A DNA stretch of 64,000 nucleotides from positions 372,001-436,000 of the forward strand of contig PVNU02004159.1 in the NCBI GenBank assembly GCA_003013855.2, given 5' to 3'. This DNA comes from Liriodendron chinense (lineage: Eukaryota > Streptophyta > Magnoliopsida > Magnoliales > Magnoliaceae). The notes under the pieces were generated by a model that was not told the origin of the DNA, made no database searches, and was given only the letters and a program-made list of their open reading frames with translations. Both the position numbers and the translations under genes were made by a program. Below are positions 23,873 through 36,017 of this stretch, in pieces. Position 1 is the first letter of the stretch; each line of letters opens with the position of its first letter.

Positions 23873-26051
23873 TTATTTTCCCTGTGCAATCTAATCACCA
23901 AAAAGTGATTCGCGTGGGAGAGATTGAAGAGGCAATTCACAGCATAAGTGTGAATTGGTATGCCTGTCTATGAGATCTGATCCATTCATCGGGTGGGCCC
24001 CACAAGGACAATGACCTGTCCTAAATGGCAAGGTAGTCTACTCGTTACAGACTCGACGATTTGGTGATCTAGACCGTTGTCTGATGGACACCCCTGCCTC
24101 GATCGTACCATGTCCAAAAGAATCTCCCAAACTTGTAATCCTAGCCATCCAGTCTTTTGTATTTATGTCCAATGAATCTAGACCGCCTCTAGTTTTTCTT
24201 AGCCGTCTATCTATAGACCACTGGTCGAATTTCTAGATCATTCGATCCAGGAGATTTTTGGGCACGAACCACCGATGGTGGACATCGATGGACCTCATCA
24301 GATCAAAGGTAATGAATCTTTCCATTGCAGAAGTAATGCATTAAGATAATGAAATCTGATCACTGTGTAAGTTATAGTGCTCCTGTTTACAGTCCACTTG
24401 GAAAATCCAACCGTTGATCTAGAACTGTACATTAGGTCACACAGATTTTATGAACTGCAATGAAAAATATTGCACTAATCTGATAATTGTAACTATCTAA
24501 TCATCGGCCTTTAATTTGGACAGTCCAGATCATTTACACAAGAAAAGGTCCAATCAACAATTTGATCAATCTATTTGTTGAATCCCATCATAGTTTGCTT
24601 ATGATTCCAAAGAGTCCCTTTTTTCAGGAAATCCTAACCATCCCATGCATGGATCTGAAAAAGGATGGCTAAGAAAATAAGAACAAATCACGAATGGATT
24701 GGATCGTGCGGCTTTTTCTTTTTCTTTTTTCCATTTTTTGTACACTGCCCATGAAATGTGTTAGGTACTTAATAGACGGTACAGATCAACCGGTTGACAC
24801 ATATAAATGATAGATACAACTAGGAGCACCACTACTTACAGTGCTCTGATTACACAGGAGAAATCCTGAGATAAAACCTAGGTTAGATTGTCGGAATCGG
24901 CATTATAAAAAAGGGACTACCCACCTATTTATCCATCTTTTAATAGGAATATCTTATGTGGTGGTGTAGACGTGCATCTTATCATATAATAAACATTCAG
25001 ATGGAGTGGCCTCTTCATCTAAATGGTGGGCCCAGTCCTGATGGTGGATGGCCAATCGTCCAAAAATCAAACCGACCCTTTGGATCGCTGGCTGCCTATC
25101 TTGAAGATAAATACCAAAAATGATGAGTAGAGCAAACATCCCCATCTAACGGACCACACGCTGCAAGATGGACTAATCAGTGTCAGCTTTCAGGCTTTGG
25201 TCCAACGCACAATTGACTAATGGTCCACCCCACAATAGAAAAATGATCGATACACAGCTTGTGAGCTTAAACAGATGGCTCTATACATCATTTTAGGAAA
25301 TTACATATACCAATAAAAAAAAAATACCTGATAGAATTTAGTTTCCAGTACCTTTTTTAAAAAAATACCTCATTAGTAGGTGTAATTGTCATTCCACTCC
25401 CTTCCATCACCGTGGCCATGTGAGCTAACGGATGGATGACTCAGGTGGGCCCATATTAATACTTATGTAAAATTCACCCCGACCATTAGGTGTGTCACCC
25501 TATTTTAAGCTAGTGGCCTGAAAATCAAATCAAATGTATCTGTGATTCCTATGGACCACATAATTGGAAACAATGTACAGTGCAATGCTCACCCTCCAAA
25601 TTGTTTCCATTACTATGGCCCACATGAATCATGAATGGTTATGATTTTGGGTCAAAGGCCTAAAGTTTTTGTGTGAAATCTAATTGTTGGAGTGAATTTT
25701 AAATAATTATCATGGTGGCCCTACAAAAATCAAGTATGGATGTCTCTTTTCCAACTATATATTGCTTTTGCCCACCAAAATCAGAGATCATCTTAGCCGT
25801 CAAAATCAATAGGAGCCTCTCATACCATACCCTCCTTTTTTTTTTTTTCTTTTTTCTTTTAAACAATCACCATATGGTTGGAGAGCCAAACTTGATTTTT
25901 GGCAGGTGTACAGGAAATCCACTCCACTATTAGACGTGTAATCTTAGCTTAAGCCTAGACCTAAAAAATTAGGTTGATTTCTGATTCATGGTGAGCCACA
26001 CCGGAACAACAACAACCAAAAAAAAAAAAAATTGGGAAAGAGATGTGTACC

Positions 26052-26054
<3 letters not shown>
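23873..26054. other. intergenic, no gene recognised
   Basis: It contains scattered short matches to the MITE families (for example GGTGGGCCCCACAAGGACAATG at 23990, and the 25440-25700 block with GGGCCCAT and GGCCCACATG). There are no complete termini and no coding signal. Confidence 0.4.

Positions 26055-26127
<73 letters not shown>
26055..26127. repeat. (AT)n microsatellite
   Basis: An uninterrupted AT dinucleotide run of about 36 units. Confidence 0.97.
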
Positions 26128-26130
<3 letters not shown>

Positions 26131-26446
26131 GTACTTAGAATGATTACATGAAATCTATTCCAACCATTAAGTGCTATACTAAAATTTAGGCATGGGGCCA
26201 AAAAATTAAGCTTTCATTAGTAACTCAGGTGGCTTGTAACAAAGGGAAATAGCTTGGAGAATGATTTTTCTCTTATACAAAGTTTCCAATCATGTGATGC
26301 ACCTGAATCAGGGATGAAGGTGACCTTTGGACCTTTGGCCTAACATCAGGTATACAGGGTGAAAAATGTTAGAAGGCCGTGGAATGATAATTGCCGTCAC
26401 TTTTTGAAAAGTTTCCTAAACATAAATTCCATATTAACTAGTTACC

Positions 26447-26447
<1 letters not shown>

Positions 26448-26480
<33 letters not shown>

Positions 26481-26497
26481 GGGGGGGGGGGGGGGGG
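26448..26497. repeat. T32-G18 homopolymer junction
   Basis: 32 consecutive T followed directly by 18 consecutive G. Length is likely unreliable in the assembly. Confidence 0.9.
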
Positions 26498-26874
26498 TTA
26501 AATTCTCTTATTTTACATAAAGAGAATGCGGGTTTGCACACGTGCAAACGTACAACGTTTTTGGGATCTGAGACATTCATTGAATGGATCCCATGGGTGA
26601 ATGTTTTTTTGCCAAAAAAATGTGGTCATTTCATGTTTTAGGTGGTCCACAGATGTATGAAGAAATGGACGGTTACAGATACTCAAGTTCAAGTTTGTGT
26701 TAGAGGGACTCGTGGGTTAGTGATCCGTACCATCAGTTCGTTGGTAATACGTGTGTATGGGGCCGGCTCCGAGTATCTTACACGTTTGAAAATCGTAGCC
26801 ATCAAGTGTCATCCATCCATGGAGAAACATAAGCTACCCATTGCAGAAATTGAAAACCCGAGTATATCGTGCAT

Positions 26875-27401
26875 GGGAGCGGATTAGGTGCAGCCGTGGA
26901 CTCACCCAAGACGGTGTGCCCTAACCATGGGAACCACCATGTATGTACTGTATATCAAAGCCGTCCATCTGTCTTTCCACGTCACTTTAGGGTATGAGCC
27001 CAAAATGAAGCACACCCAAATCTCAGGTGGACCATATTCAGGAAACAGTGTGGATTGACCATTAAAAAATTATCGAAGGCCACAAAAGTTTTGGATCAAG
27101 TTGATATTTGTTGCTACTCTTCATCCATGTTTTTGTGACCTTACCAACAGTTTGGATGGAAAATAAAAATTACAGAAACATTACAATAGGCCCTAGGAAT
27201 TTTTTAATTGTGTGACGTTTATTCAACACTGTTTCTTCTAGGATGGTCCACTTGACATTTGGATCTGCTTCATTTTGGGGCCATCCCTTAAATATCTATA
27301 AAAGTAGATGGACGGCGTGGATATACAATACATCAAGATGGGCCCCACGGAGATGGCCGTACCGTCTAGGGTGAGTCCAGGGCCGCACACAATCCGCACC
27401 C
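26875..27401. mobile_element. MITE, family A, with perfect 9-bp TSD (Mutator-like)
   Basis: The left terminus GGGAGCGGATTAGGTG with GGACTCACCC and the right terminus (read inverted) GGGTGCGGATTGTGTG with GGACTCACCC form a TIR of at least 33 bp. Arm similarity continues through GACGGT and GGGCCCAC-type words and a CCGTCCATC box. The element is flanked by exactly ATCGTGCAT on both sides (26866-26874 and 27402-27410). A 9-bp duplication is the hallmark of Mutator-type insertion. 527 bp, no transposase, so mobilised in trans. Confidence 0.88.
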
Positions 27402-27410
27402 ATCGTGCAT

Positions 27411-27834
27411 TATCTTTGGGTATGATGTATGTGCTGTACACATGCCACTTGTATACGGTGATCAGCCGACGTGGATCGCCTGCAACCTCAATTGCAAAAA
27501 GTTCCTACGGTGGGAAGATTGGTGGGGCCCACGAAAGTGAGACCCCAACCACACGTTTTAGGGCACGTCCAGGAATGAGCTGGAAAGAAAAGATCGTATG
27601 GACTAGAAACATTTCTTACAAAACAACTTGGTAGGCTGCAACTAGCTGAGTATCTCTGTCCAATGGGGCCACTGCACGTGGATGGCTGTATCCTGACAAG
27701 TGAAGAGGGCTGGAGTAGGTAGGCCATCCAATCTTATTGGCCCGCCGACTGGAGAAGACCGACGGTCCACAATGACGGGCAATAAGCACGTGGTCAGAGT
27801 TTTACAAAAGCTACTAGACCCATGGGCCATCCAT
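27411..27834. other. intergenic, nothing recognised
   Basis: No gene. Short G/C-rich stretches and GGGGCCCACG near 27524 only. Confidence 0.4.
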
Positions 27835-28262
27835 GTGGGGCCCACCGTGATGTTTTTGTGAAATCCACTCCGTCCATCCGTTTTGGGATCTCAGTTGAGG
27901 GCATGCGACCAAAAACGAGGTGAATCCGAAACTTAAGTGGGCCATATGAGAGGGAAAACTGGGGAAAGAGTTTTCTATGCCGTGGAAACCTTCCTGGACT
28001 CCACCTTGATGTTTATATGCCATCCAAACTGTTTATAATGTCATTCACACTAGGATGAAGTGAAATCACAAAGAAATTAGCCCTATACGAAACTTTTGTG
28101 GACATTCGAATGTTTCAACGGTGGTCATTGAATACCCACTGTTTCCTATCGTATGGCCCACTTGAGTGTTGGATTCATCTCAGTTTTGTCGAATGCCCAC
28201 AAATGAGATCCCAAAACGGATGGACGGAGTGGATTTCACATGAACATCACAGTGGGCCCCAC
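27835..28262. mobile_element. foldback MITE, family B
   Basis: The left arm 27835-27892 (GTGGGGCCCACCGTGATG, ATCCACTCCGTCCATCCG, TTTTGGGATCTCA) and right arm 28204-28262 are near-perfect inverted repeats of about 58 bp. The flanking CATCCCAGTGCAGGAACTTC and GCGAAAGGCC (28265-28305) recur at 59950-59985, so the true right terminus may lie a little further out. No coding capacity. Confidence 0.8.
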
Positions 28263-28309
28263 CTGGCATCCCAGTGCAGGAACTTCCTGCGAAAGGCCAG
28301 GAAATCCGC

Positions 28310-29467
28310 CTCCTTTGACTCCCGCATGTTTCCATCTCTGGAACTGGATCGTACATCAGAACTGATTGCTGGGATCTTCTGCCAAGAGCCGTCTATGGAG
28401 ACCACCAACTAGCTACACGCCGTGGATCCAACCATCTACCTACCTGCCACGTGTCAGGTATTTGGCCACAGCATTGAACTACCTCAGACAAATGAGTAAC
28501 CAGTTTTTCGTACCATGGGTGGGCCCCACTGGCGATAGCTCATTCATGGCTTGTCGCGTAACGGAAACTTTCAACGGTGGGAAAGTGCTACTTTTCAACC
28601 GTTAATCATGCGGAAACTATAATAAGCAAAAGACAGCAACAAGATCATGCTGGACGGATGATTCTGACCGTTGATGCTAATAAATGAATGTGGACCACGA
28701 AAATTCTCTACAGCTTAGGTTCAAATGTGCTAATCAATGGTCAGGATCATCTTTTTGGCATTCCTATTGGACCACCTCTCCCCTTGTGGTGCAGCAGGGC
28801 CACAAGCCTTAGGGCCCACATGCAGAGATAGTACAATGATCAGAACCGTCCGTCTTCTCAGTATTTCTTAAAAATGATCCTGACCTTTGATTTCTAGCAG
28901 AATGGTTTTCCTAATCTTAAGCTTTCCTAAAAAGGAAAGAGCAATATTATTCCGAGAGGAATTATAAAAAAATCAACACTCAATACCAAACGTAGGATAT
29001 TCATGATTTTCCATTTGCTTATGATTTCATGTGTGAATTTTCTATGTCCGCGTTTTGGATTCTCAGTGTCCTAACAAGTCCTAAGGGACGGTCTGGATCA
29101 TTGGACCATCTCAGCATGTGGGTCCCAGTTGTGCTGGGATCCTCAGCCACTACTGGAGAGGACACACCCCAGTAAATGAAATCTGAACCGTAAGGAATAT
29201 ATATACTCGGTCCTTCTCTCATCGGTCCAGCAACTCAGCCACACATAACACGGTCGCACCGTGTGGCCTACTCAGGATTTATCCTGACCATTGGTTAGTA
29301 GAGACGGTTTTTTTTTTTTTTTTTTTTTTTTTTTATTTTTATTTTTTTTAGGTCTCACCATCCTGTCCATTCAGAATCGACTCATCACAGTGACTTTCAA
29401 CCACCTGTCATCCATCTACACGGGACCAGAATCGTCTACAATGTCTTTATGCAGCGCGTAGAATAAC
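28310..29467. other. intergenic, nothing recognised
   Basis: No gene or complete repeat seen. A T-rich homopolymer lies at 29309-29350. Confidence 0.4.
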
Positions 29468-29903
29468 CAAGTTATGTGGCGTCCACCATGTTGTATATGT
29501 GAAATCAACTCCGTCCATCAGGTGAGAACCATTATTTCAACCGTGCCCAAAAAAAACAAAGGCTAGATTAGAGACTCGTATAGGCCACATCAATAGGAAC
29601 AATCTAAACCGCTAAGTTCACAGGGTGTGACCCACCTGAGTTTTTCGGCCAGGCTAGCTTTTGTATTTCTCTTCATCGTGGTGAACCAATCCAGATTAAC
29701 CAGTTTTTGAAGGATACACAGCACGATGGCTCCACGAACAGACCTATGGTAGACAACCTATCTCCCACCGTTCCATGTGGTGTAGCCCAATTGAGTCATG
29801 GAACCATTTTAGTTTTGGCCTAAGGACCTAACATCTAAGGATTCAACCTCAGCACGCAGTGGATTTTACATTAGCAACATGGTGGGCCCCACATACTTGG
29901 TGT
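29468..29903. mobile_element. foldback MITE, family D, copy 1
   Basis: The left end TAACCAAGTTATGTGG with CCACCATGTTG and CTCCGTCCATCAGG is mirrored at the right by CAACATGGTGGGCCCCACAT and ACTTGGTGTTA. Internal words such as AAACCGCTAAG and GACCCACCTGAG are shared with other MITEs here. Confidence 0.7.
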
Positions 29904-30476
29904 TACAGGCGTTGTACAGGATTCAATGGATGACCGAACCAGCACTGCAAGTGGGACACACTGAAAGAATGATCCATACATCTCGTCAGTACTAGAAAGG
30001 AGAGAGAGAGAGAGAGACAAGAGTAAGAACAATCCATATATCTTGTCAGTACTAAAAAGCGAAGAGAGAGAACGTTGAATGTACAGCAATGTTCCATGCA
30101 CCGCATTATTTTTCCCCGATACTTTCTCATTTCACAGATTGTATATAGACAATTCATATATATAACATATAAAAGCAAGAGAAGGTCTTTAAAAATAAAA
30201 TCAACAACCAGATTTTCACCTTGTTCAACCAAGAAAAATGATATTTCCACCCTTAAAATTGACAATTCCACCCTGATAATTGCAATCCGGCCCTTAAAAT
30301 GATAATCAAATCAAACCCAACTCTGTATGAAAACTTATTCATACCAAATTGCACCAGTACATATATGGGGTGGAAAAATCAATTTCAATGGTGTAAATGC
30401 ACTTCAACCTCCAAGAAAACCATAGACAGCATGACTGAATGAGATAGAAAGAGAGAGAGAGAGAGGGAGGGATGAA
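29904..30476. other. 3' flank of the CYP84A gene
   Basis: GA-rich tracts at 30001-30017 and 30446-30466. A minus-strand AATAAG at about 30334-30341, some 140 bp past the stop codon, is a possible polyadenylation signal. No separate gene recognised. Confidence 0.4.
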
Positions 30477-32705
30477 TTAGAAGAGATTGCAATGGAGACG
30501 GGGAGTCGGAATCGCGATGAGGCGGACCGCTTTTGGAGCGGTGAGTCCAAAGACATCGTTCATGTCTAGCTCGGACGGTTTCATGCCGTCGGGCAATGTC
30601 CAATTGAAGCAATGGATTAGCTGGGCCACTGCCAGCTCCAATGCGTAGAGGCCCAGCTGCATTCCAGGGCAAGATCGACGGCCGGATCCGAACGGTATCA
30701 GCTCAAAGTAATTGCCTTTGAAATCAACGGCTCCCTCTTTGGTGAACCTCGACGGCTTGAACACGTCGGCGTCCTCCCACGCCGTCTTGTCCCGCCCGAT
30801 GGCCCACGCATTGACGGTGACACGTGTTCTGGCGGGGATGAAGTATCCGGCGATCTCACTGTCCTCGGCGGTTTCGTGGAGGAGGAGAGGGATAGGTGGG
30901 TGGAGGCGTAGTGTCTCCTTCATGGCGCATTTTAGATATGATAGCTTGTCTAGGTCCCTCTCGTGCACCATCCTGTCCAAGCCCACTACCTCAGCAAGCT
31001 CCTGTTGCACCTTTTTTAGCTCATCTGGACGCTTCATCATCTCTGCCATGGCCCACTCGATCGCTGAAGCGACGGTTTCGGTGCCTCCAAACATCACATC
31101 CTGATAACATGCAATGCATTAACACACGGCAAGAATAAAAAATTAAAAACATGGAGTGTTTTAAACGTAACGAAAATGAATATTTTAGTTGGTGGGGCGT
31201 AATTGATCAACGGTTTAGATTTGTTCAGATCAATAGCCTTTAGATCCGAGGATTATGGACATGAAAAGGGCCCACGAAAGTGATCGTAATACATGGAAAC
31301 ATGAAGAAAAGGCTTACACGCTTCCACACTCCTACGTGCGTGGTATCTAGAAAAGAAAGAATGGAAAAGCATGGCGGGGCATGGGAGGATTTTCTATAGT
31401 GGGAGAGGAAAATCTAGTAAGGATTATTTTTATATTTCATCTAGACCATCCATGTTGTGGGTCAATTCTCCGCAAGGGCCACGAGGAAGAGATAATCTCA
31501 ATTAGACTGATAGTGACCTTAAAATGGACGGTTGAAATAAAAAAATGGTTGATGGTCTAGGTGAAAAACTGACGTCCAGCATCGTCAGTAAGTGAGATCA
31601 TCACCAAAACTCCAAAAACAGGTGGGACCCACTAGATGGGTGCTCCGGATTTTACAGTGAGGGGTGGGGCTGAAGAAATGAACAGTATGTGAGATGAAAA
31701 AACTCCAAAAACATGTGGGACCAACTGGATCGGCGGTTTGGATTTTAAATTCAAGTGGGGTTCAAGAAAAGAATAGTACCATGATGATGGCCTTGATGTT
31801 ATCTCTAGTAAGCTTCAAGGTAGCCTGAAGATCATCTGCTGGGGCTTTATCATCTTTGCCCTCGGAGAGGTAGGCCAGCAGATCATCAACCATATCAGTA
31901 TCTTCTTCCTCATCCTTCCCGCCCACCTTCCGCTTCTCCATGTGATCATCGATGATCCTGTCGATGAAGCTATCGAGCGTCTGCCGAGCATTAATCATTC
32001 TTTTGTTCAGGCCTTGTGGGTCAATACAGCTGAGACAAGGGATGAAATCAGCTATATTGAAAGCACCCATGAGCTTGGAGAATTCTTGCAAGATGCTCAC
32101 AAACTCATCTTGGCCTTCATGAGAGGTGGACCCGAAAGCAGCCCGATATATTATATTACGCGTCGAGAGAGAACACTTGCTCGCCGATATTGACTGCTGA
32201 TCCAGCCTTGTCGCTGACGGCTCGGACGGTCGATTCGACTTCGTCACGAACCGATGCCCATGACTCAGCCCGTTTGCGGCTGAAGAGCTTCATAACACAG
32301 AGCTTACGCATCTGACGCCAGAACGGGCCGTAGTGGGCGAAGGCCATATCGGCACGGTCGTAAGTCAGGTATTTGACGGCGATTGTGGCGGGGCGATTCG
32401 AGAAGAGGTTGTCTTGGACTTGGAGGACTTGGCGGGCCATCTCAGGCGTCGAAACCGTGACAGTGTGGAGAAATCCTAGCCGGAGATAGAATAGACCACC
32501 ATAGCGTTTGGCTAGCTTTGCTAGGCCACGGTGGGTCAGCTGGTCCATCATCAGCATGTTGCCGATGATGGGGAGGGGAGGTGGGCCAGGTGGGAATGAA
32601 AGCTTACGACGCTTTGATAGACAGAACCTGAAAAACACCAGCAATGGAAGGAGGAATAACAATAACAAAGGAATCTGCTTGAAGAGGAGAAGTAGAAGAA
32701 TCCAT
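30477..32705 (-). CDS. CYP84A: CYP84A cytochrome P450 (ferulate/coniferaldehyde 5-hydroxylase-like), two frameshifts in exon 1
   Basis: A plant P450 closely resembling CYP84A. Family members hydroxylate the 5-position of coniferaldehyde and coniferyl alcohol at the ER, directing monolignols to syringyl lignin. Exon 1 is 32705-31780 and exon 2 is 31100-30477. The 679-bp intron (GT at 31779, AG at 31101) falls in phase 0 between IIM and DVMFGGTETV, the usual site. Seen: a hydrophobic anchor, the PPGP hinge, NMLMMDQLTHRGLAKLAKRY, the I-helix GGTETV, KETLRLHP (ExxR), FKPSRF and the heme loop PFGSGRRSCPG (Cys codon 30671-30669). The ATG at 32705 is chosen because MDSS is typical and the longer open frame upstream has no ATG. 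Two single extra bases are needed to explain the frames: one between about 32690 and 32660, and one at or next to 32164, where FSL is followed in the next frame by TRNIIYRAAFGS. Allowing for both, the length is about 515 residues, as expected. Exon 2 is intact. Confidence 0.92.
31101..31779 (-). other. CYP84A intron
   Basis: Starts GTACTATT and ends TTATCAG on the minus strand. It is flanked by exon codons in the same phase and is the only intron expected in this family. Confidence 0.9.
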
Positions 32706-32771
32706 CTCTCTCTATCTCTCGCACGCAGACACACTCTTGTGTTTGCTATGTGAGAGAGGGTTGTGATGGGG

Positions 32772-32781
32772 CTTTTATATA
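32772..32781 (-). promoter_or_regulatory. TATA box of CYP84A
   Basis: TATATAAAAG on the minus strand lies 67 bp upstream of the ATG at 32705. The intervening leader is CT-rich. Position and sequence fit a plant RNA polymerase II core promoter. Confidence 0.75.
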
Positions 32782-33344
32782 CACGTTTGGGACGGTTTTC
32801 TCAAAAAGTGGGGCGAAGATATTTCAAGAATATTGAAAGTGGATTATATTTACACATATTTTATTGACATTTTAGACCCATTTTATTTATGGGTGTCGTT
32901 AGTTTATATGTTTGGTCCTTTTTTATTCCCAAATTGGAAAGTCGATTTATGGATATCTATGAGGGTGGTTTAAATATCAATTCAGTGTATTAGATGATAT
33001 ATAGATAGAAGTAAAAGAAATTATATTTTTTGTATTTACCTTTTATGTATTTTAATTCAGGTTAGTGATTTCTTTCATGTCAGCGTCCAATTTTTCTATA
33101 ACATCCGACCGTCCAAACGGTGGGCCACGTCACAAAGATCATATAGTGTGAAATTTTGGATGGCACGTTCGATCTGGAGGCTGTACTGTCGACAGCCCTA
33201 TGTGTTTGTTTGTGGGCCCTGATGAGTGTATTTTTTTTCAATTTTGGTACAAGTGATCCTCACGGCTGGGATGTTCTACTGAAGTGACACGTCAGCTGAA
33301 AATAGAGACGTTACATGTGAAACACTGAAACTTACAAGTTACAG
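32782..33344. other. CYP84A upstream region
   Basis: AT-rich DNA with a GGTGGGCCACGTCAC stretch at about 33120-33134 (ACGT core, G-box-like). No gene. The MITE at 33354 starts about 570 bp above the TATA box. Confidence 0.45.
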
Positions 33345-33353
33345 CCACCGTTG

Positions 33354-33732
33354 TGGGAGCTAGCTCGGTAAGGTCGGCACCGTGGGGCCCACCTTGATGT
33401 ATGTGTTGTATATGCATCCTGTCCATCCGTTTTACCAGACATTTTAGGACGTGGGGTCAAAACTGAAACAGATATGTTTGACCTTATCAACTGGTTGGAT
33501 GGCAGATAAACATTAAGGTGGGCCTACGAATTTTTAATGGTAGGCGTTCAATCACCACTGTTTCCTTATGGTGTGGTCCATCTGGATTTGGATCTGCTTC
33601 AGTTATGGCGTAGGTCCTAAAATGAGATGGAAAAACATATGAACGGTGTAGATATACAACACATACATCATAGCCCACGGTCACGATCTGACTGAACACT
33701 CTTTCAGGTCTGGACCTGACAGAATCCGCACC
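33354..33732. mobile_element. MITE, family A, copy 3
   Basis: The arms GTGGGGCCCACCTTGATGTA and CATCCGTTTTACCAGACATT are mirrored by AATGAGATGG, ACGGTGTAGATATACAAC and the terminal AATCCGCACC. It is flanked by CCACCGTTG (33345-33353) and CCAACGTTG (33733-33741), an 8-of-9 match that fits a Mutator-type TSD. 379 bp. Confidence 0.72.
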
Positions 33733-33741
33733 CCAACGTTG

Positions 33742-34207
33742 TAACTTAAATATCTGGCCACTGGATGTGGTGGACCAACCTGATTCGCGAGCCAGAAAAG
33801 ATCCCGTACGGTGCTAGTATCCAGGGATTCGATAGGATAAGGTGCCCACGGTATCACGGCTACCGTACAGGGGTGGGTTTTCACCGTGGATTGCATCTTA
33901 GATGATGATCTAAACCGTTCATATTATGGATTCTATGCTACAGAGCCAATCCTAAGAAGACGTGTTGAATGGATCATTGGACATGACGATAAATTTCGAA
34001 CATTCAGTAGTAAATTTCTAATGTCCCACTTTCAAATTCAAGAACCAAAGGTCAGGATCATCAAGGAAGCATGATTAGAGAACATGAACAGTTCGGATCA
34101 TTATTTGAATGCAATCAGGGTGTAAATCAACTTCGTACATTGCTGTGGGTGGAATGCACCGGATCCTATCAGCATGCTCTGCAAAACAGTCATATGGTAA
34201 CGGCAAT
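33742..34207. other. intergenic, nothing recognised
   Basis: No gene or complete repeat recognised. Confidence 0.4.
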
Positions 34208-34647
34208 GGTAGCGGATTAGGTGAGACACCGGACTGACCCCATACGGTACGGTCCTTACCGTGGGACCCACCTTGATGCTTTTATTCTGTATCCATCCCG
34301 TCCATACATTTTCCATATCATTTTAGGGTATGGTTCAAAAACTGAAGAAGATCCAAATATCAGGTGGACCATCCTCTAGGAAACAGTTGTGGTCGAACAC
34401 CCTACCATTAAAAACTTCTTGAGGCGTAACTGTTGATAAGGTCTCGTAAGCCTGGATGAAGGTGAAAAAACAAATATCAGCTTGATCCAAAACTTTTATG
34501 GCCGTTAATAGCCAATCACCACTGTTTCCTATTGTGTGGTCCATCTCATGATCGGATCTATTTCATTTTTTGTATTATGCCCTAACATAATCTGAAAAAA
34601 AAAAAAGGATGAACGGGGTGGATACTCCTACGGGGAATCCGCTACCA
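34208..34647. mobile_element. MITE, family A, copy 4
   Basis: The left end GGTAGCGGATTAGGTGAGAC and right end GGAATCCGCTACC are inverted. Internal GTGGGACCCACCTTGATG, ATCAGGTGGACCATCC and CACCACTGTTTCCTATTGTG are family words. The right arm is shortened and no TSD is evident. Confidence 0.7.
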
Positions 34648-34679
34648 ATTTGGAGGCAATCTGAACCCGGGTACATAGT

Positions 34680-35560
34680 TATACCTGTGGGGATATGTGG
34701 GGTCCACAGAAATTTCTGTGACAAATCCACTCCATCTATCTATTTTGAAAGACCAAAATAAAGGAGGGTTCTAAAGATAGGCAGATCCAAAACTCTGGTA
34801 GGGCCCTACACCGTTGAAACCTTTCTGGGTCCGGGAGGAGTTATACAAGGGTCGGGAGAATGTTTGTACAGTGGTCTTCAGGCTTTTAATTTGTATAAAT
34901 AGGCTCCATGTTAACATGGCCCATAAAATACCACTGTGCATGGCCCATACAAGATGAGACCCATCACGTCAACGATTCTGATCCTTTCTAGGCTTTCACT
35001 AGTTTGTCCAACAAAACGGGCGGTGAAGAAAAAATGTCCCCGTAATGCTTCACATTCAACCCCAGGAAGCGACAAATATTCTACAGAAAACTGGATGGTC
35101 CACACACCAAGCTTTAATAATGGAAGGTCCACAATATTCCACAGATAACTAGATGGCCCATGCACCAGATAATCATCATGGATGGTCCACAATATCCAGA
35201 AAACTGGAGTACGTTTGTTGCATGGACCACCCATGATGAGACCCATCAAATCAACGATTCTGATCATTTAGCCCTGGGCCTTTCTGGTACACAATGAAGC
35301 GGAAGCCCAGCCCTCACAACAAGGGCCGCGGATTGTGTACTCTGGGGCCGACAGTGGTAAATGAGTTTTATCACGCTGTCCAATCATTTTTTTTCATATC
35401 ATTTTAAGGCATTGAAACATATCCAAAGCTCAAGTGGACCAAACCACAGAAAAGAGTGGGAATAATGACATCCACCGTTGAAACCTTTCTATGGCCTATG
35501 ATGTTTGTTTGTCATCCAACCTTTCAGAGCTTGTATACGAAATCTGACGTCATCGCACCT
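34680..35560. repeat. fragments of foldback MITEs
   Basis: TGTGGGGTCCACAGAAATTTC and ATCCACTCCATCTATC (34700-34740) and ATCATTTTAAGGCATTGAAAC (35398-35418) match MITE arms without full termini. 34915-35270 holds a ~270-bp near-duplication: CCATACAAGATGAGACCCATC at 34946 and CCACCCATGATGAGACCCATC at 35226, each followed by TCAACGATTCTGATC. Confidence 0.5.
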
Positions 35561-35596
35561 TATTTTCGGACCGAAATCCCCCGCCCAAAATAACCA

Positions 35597-36017
35597 AGTC
35601 TGTGGGACCCACAACGCTATATACACAAAATCCGCTCCGCTAATCAGGTTACATGCTCGATGTTAGGATCTGACGCAAAACTGCAGCAATATCCACAGCT
35701 CAGATGAACCATACTACATGGAACAATGAGTATACGATGCCAACCATAGATATATCTGTGGGGCCACCATGTGGTTGTATGTCTTTCATCAAAACCGTTA
35801 AATCATGTGTAGGTCACTAGGACGAGAAGAATATAAAAAACCAGCCTAATACAAAACTCAAGCAGGCTACGTAGTGGGAACCAATATTATATTTTTTCCA
35901 TTAATGTGGTCCATTCAAAATTTTAATCAAGATTATTAAAAGTATTTACGGTTCAATTGGTAGTCCTCGTCTGATGGACGGAGTGGATTTTACATATATA
36001 ATATCAAACATGGTGAA
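35597..36017. mobile_element. foldback MITE, family D, copy 2
   Basis: GTGGGACCCACAACGCTATA, ACAAAATCCGCTCCGCTAAT on the left. CTGATGGACGGAGTGGATTT, ACATATATAATATCAAACAT on the right. Same arm logic as 29468-29903. Confidence 0.6.

Noticed and set aside
27308..27634. 108-codon plus ORF
   Set aside because: Crosses the right end of a MITE and its flank. No family likeness.
29903..30271. 122-codon minus ORF after the P450 gene
   Set aside because: Low-complexity Ser/Leu runs from a GA-rich tract. Overlaps a MITE end.
30385..30672. 95-codon minus ORF overlapping the P450 3' end
   Set aside because: A frame shadow of exon 2 and its 3' flank.
30712..31104. 130-codon plus-strand ORF
   Set aside because: Antisense shadow of CYP84A exon 2.
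32150..32180. Small intron explaining the frame change in CYP84A exon 1
   Set aside because: One base is surplus. There is no room for GT-AG borders, and the family has no intron there.
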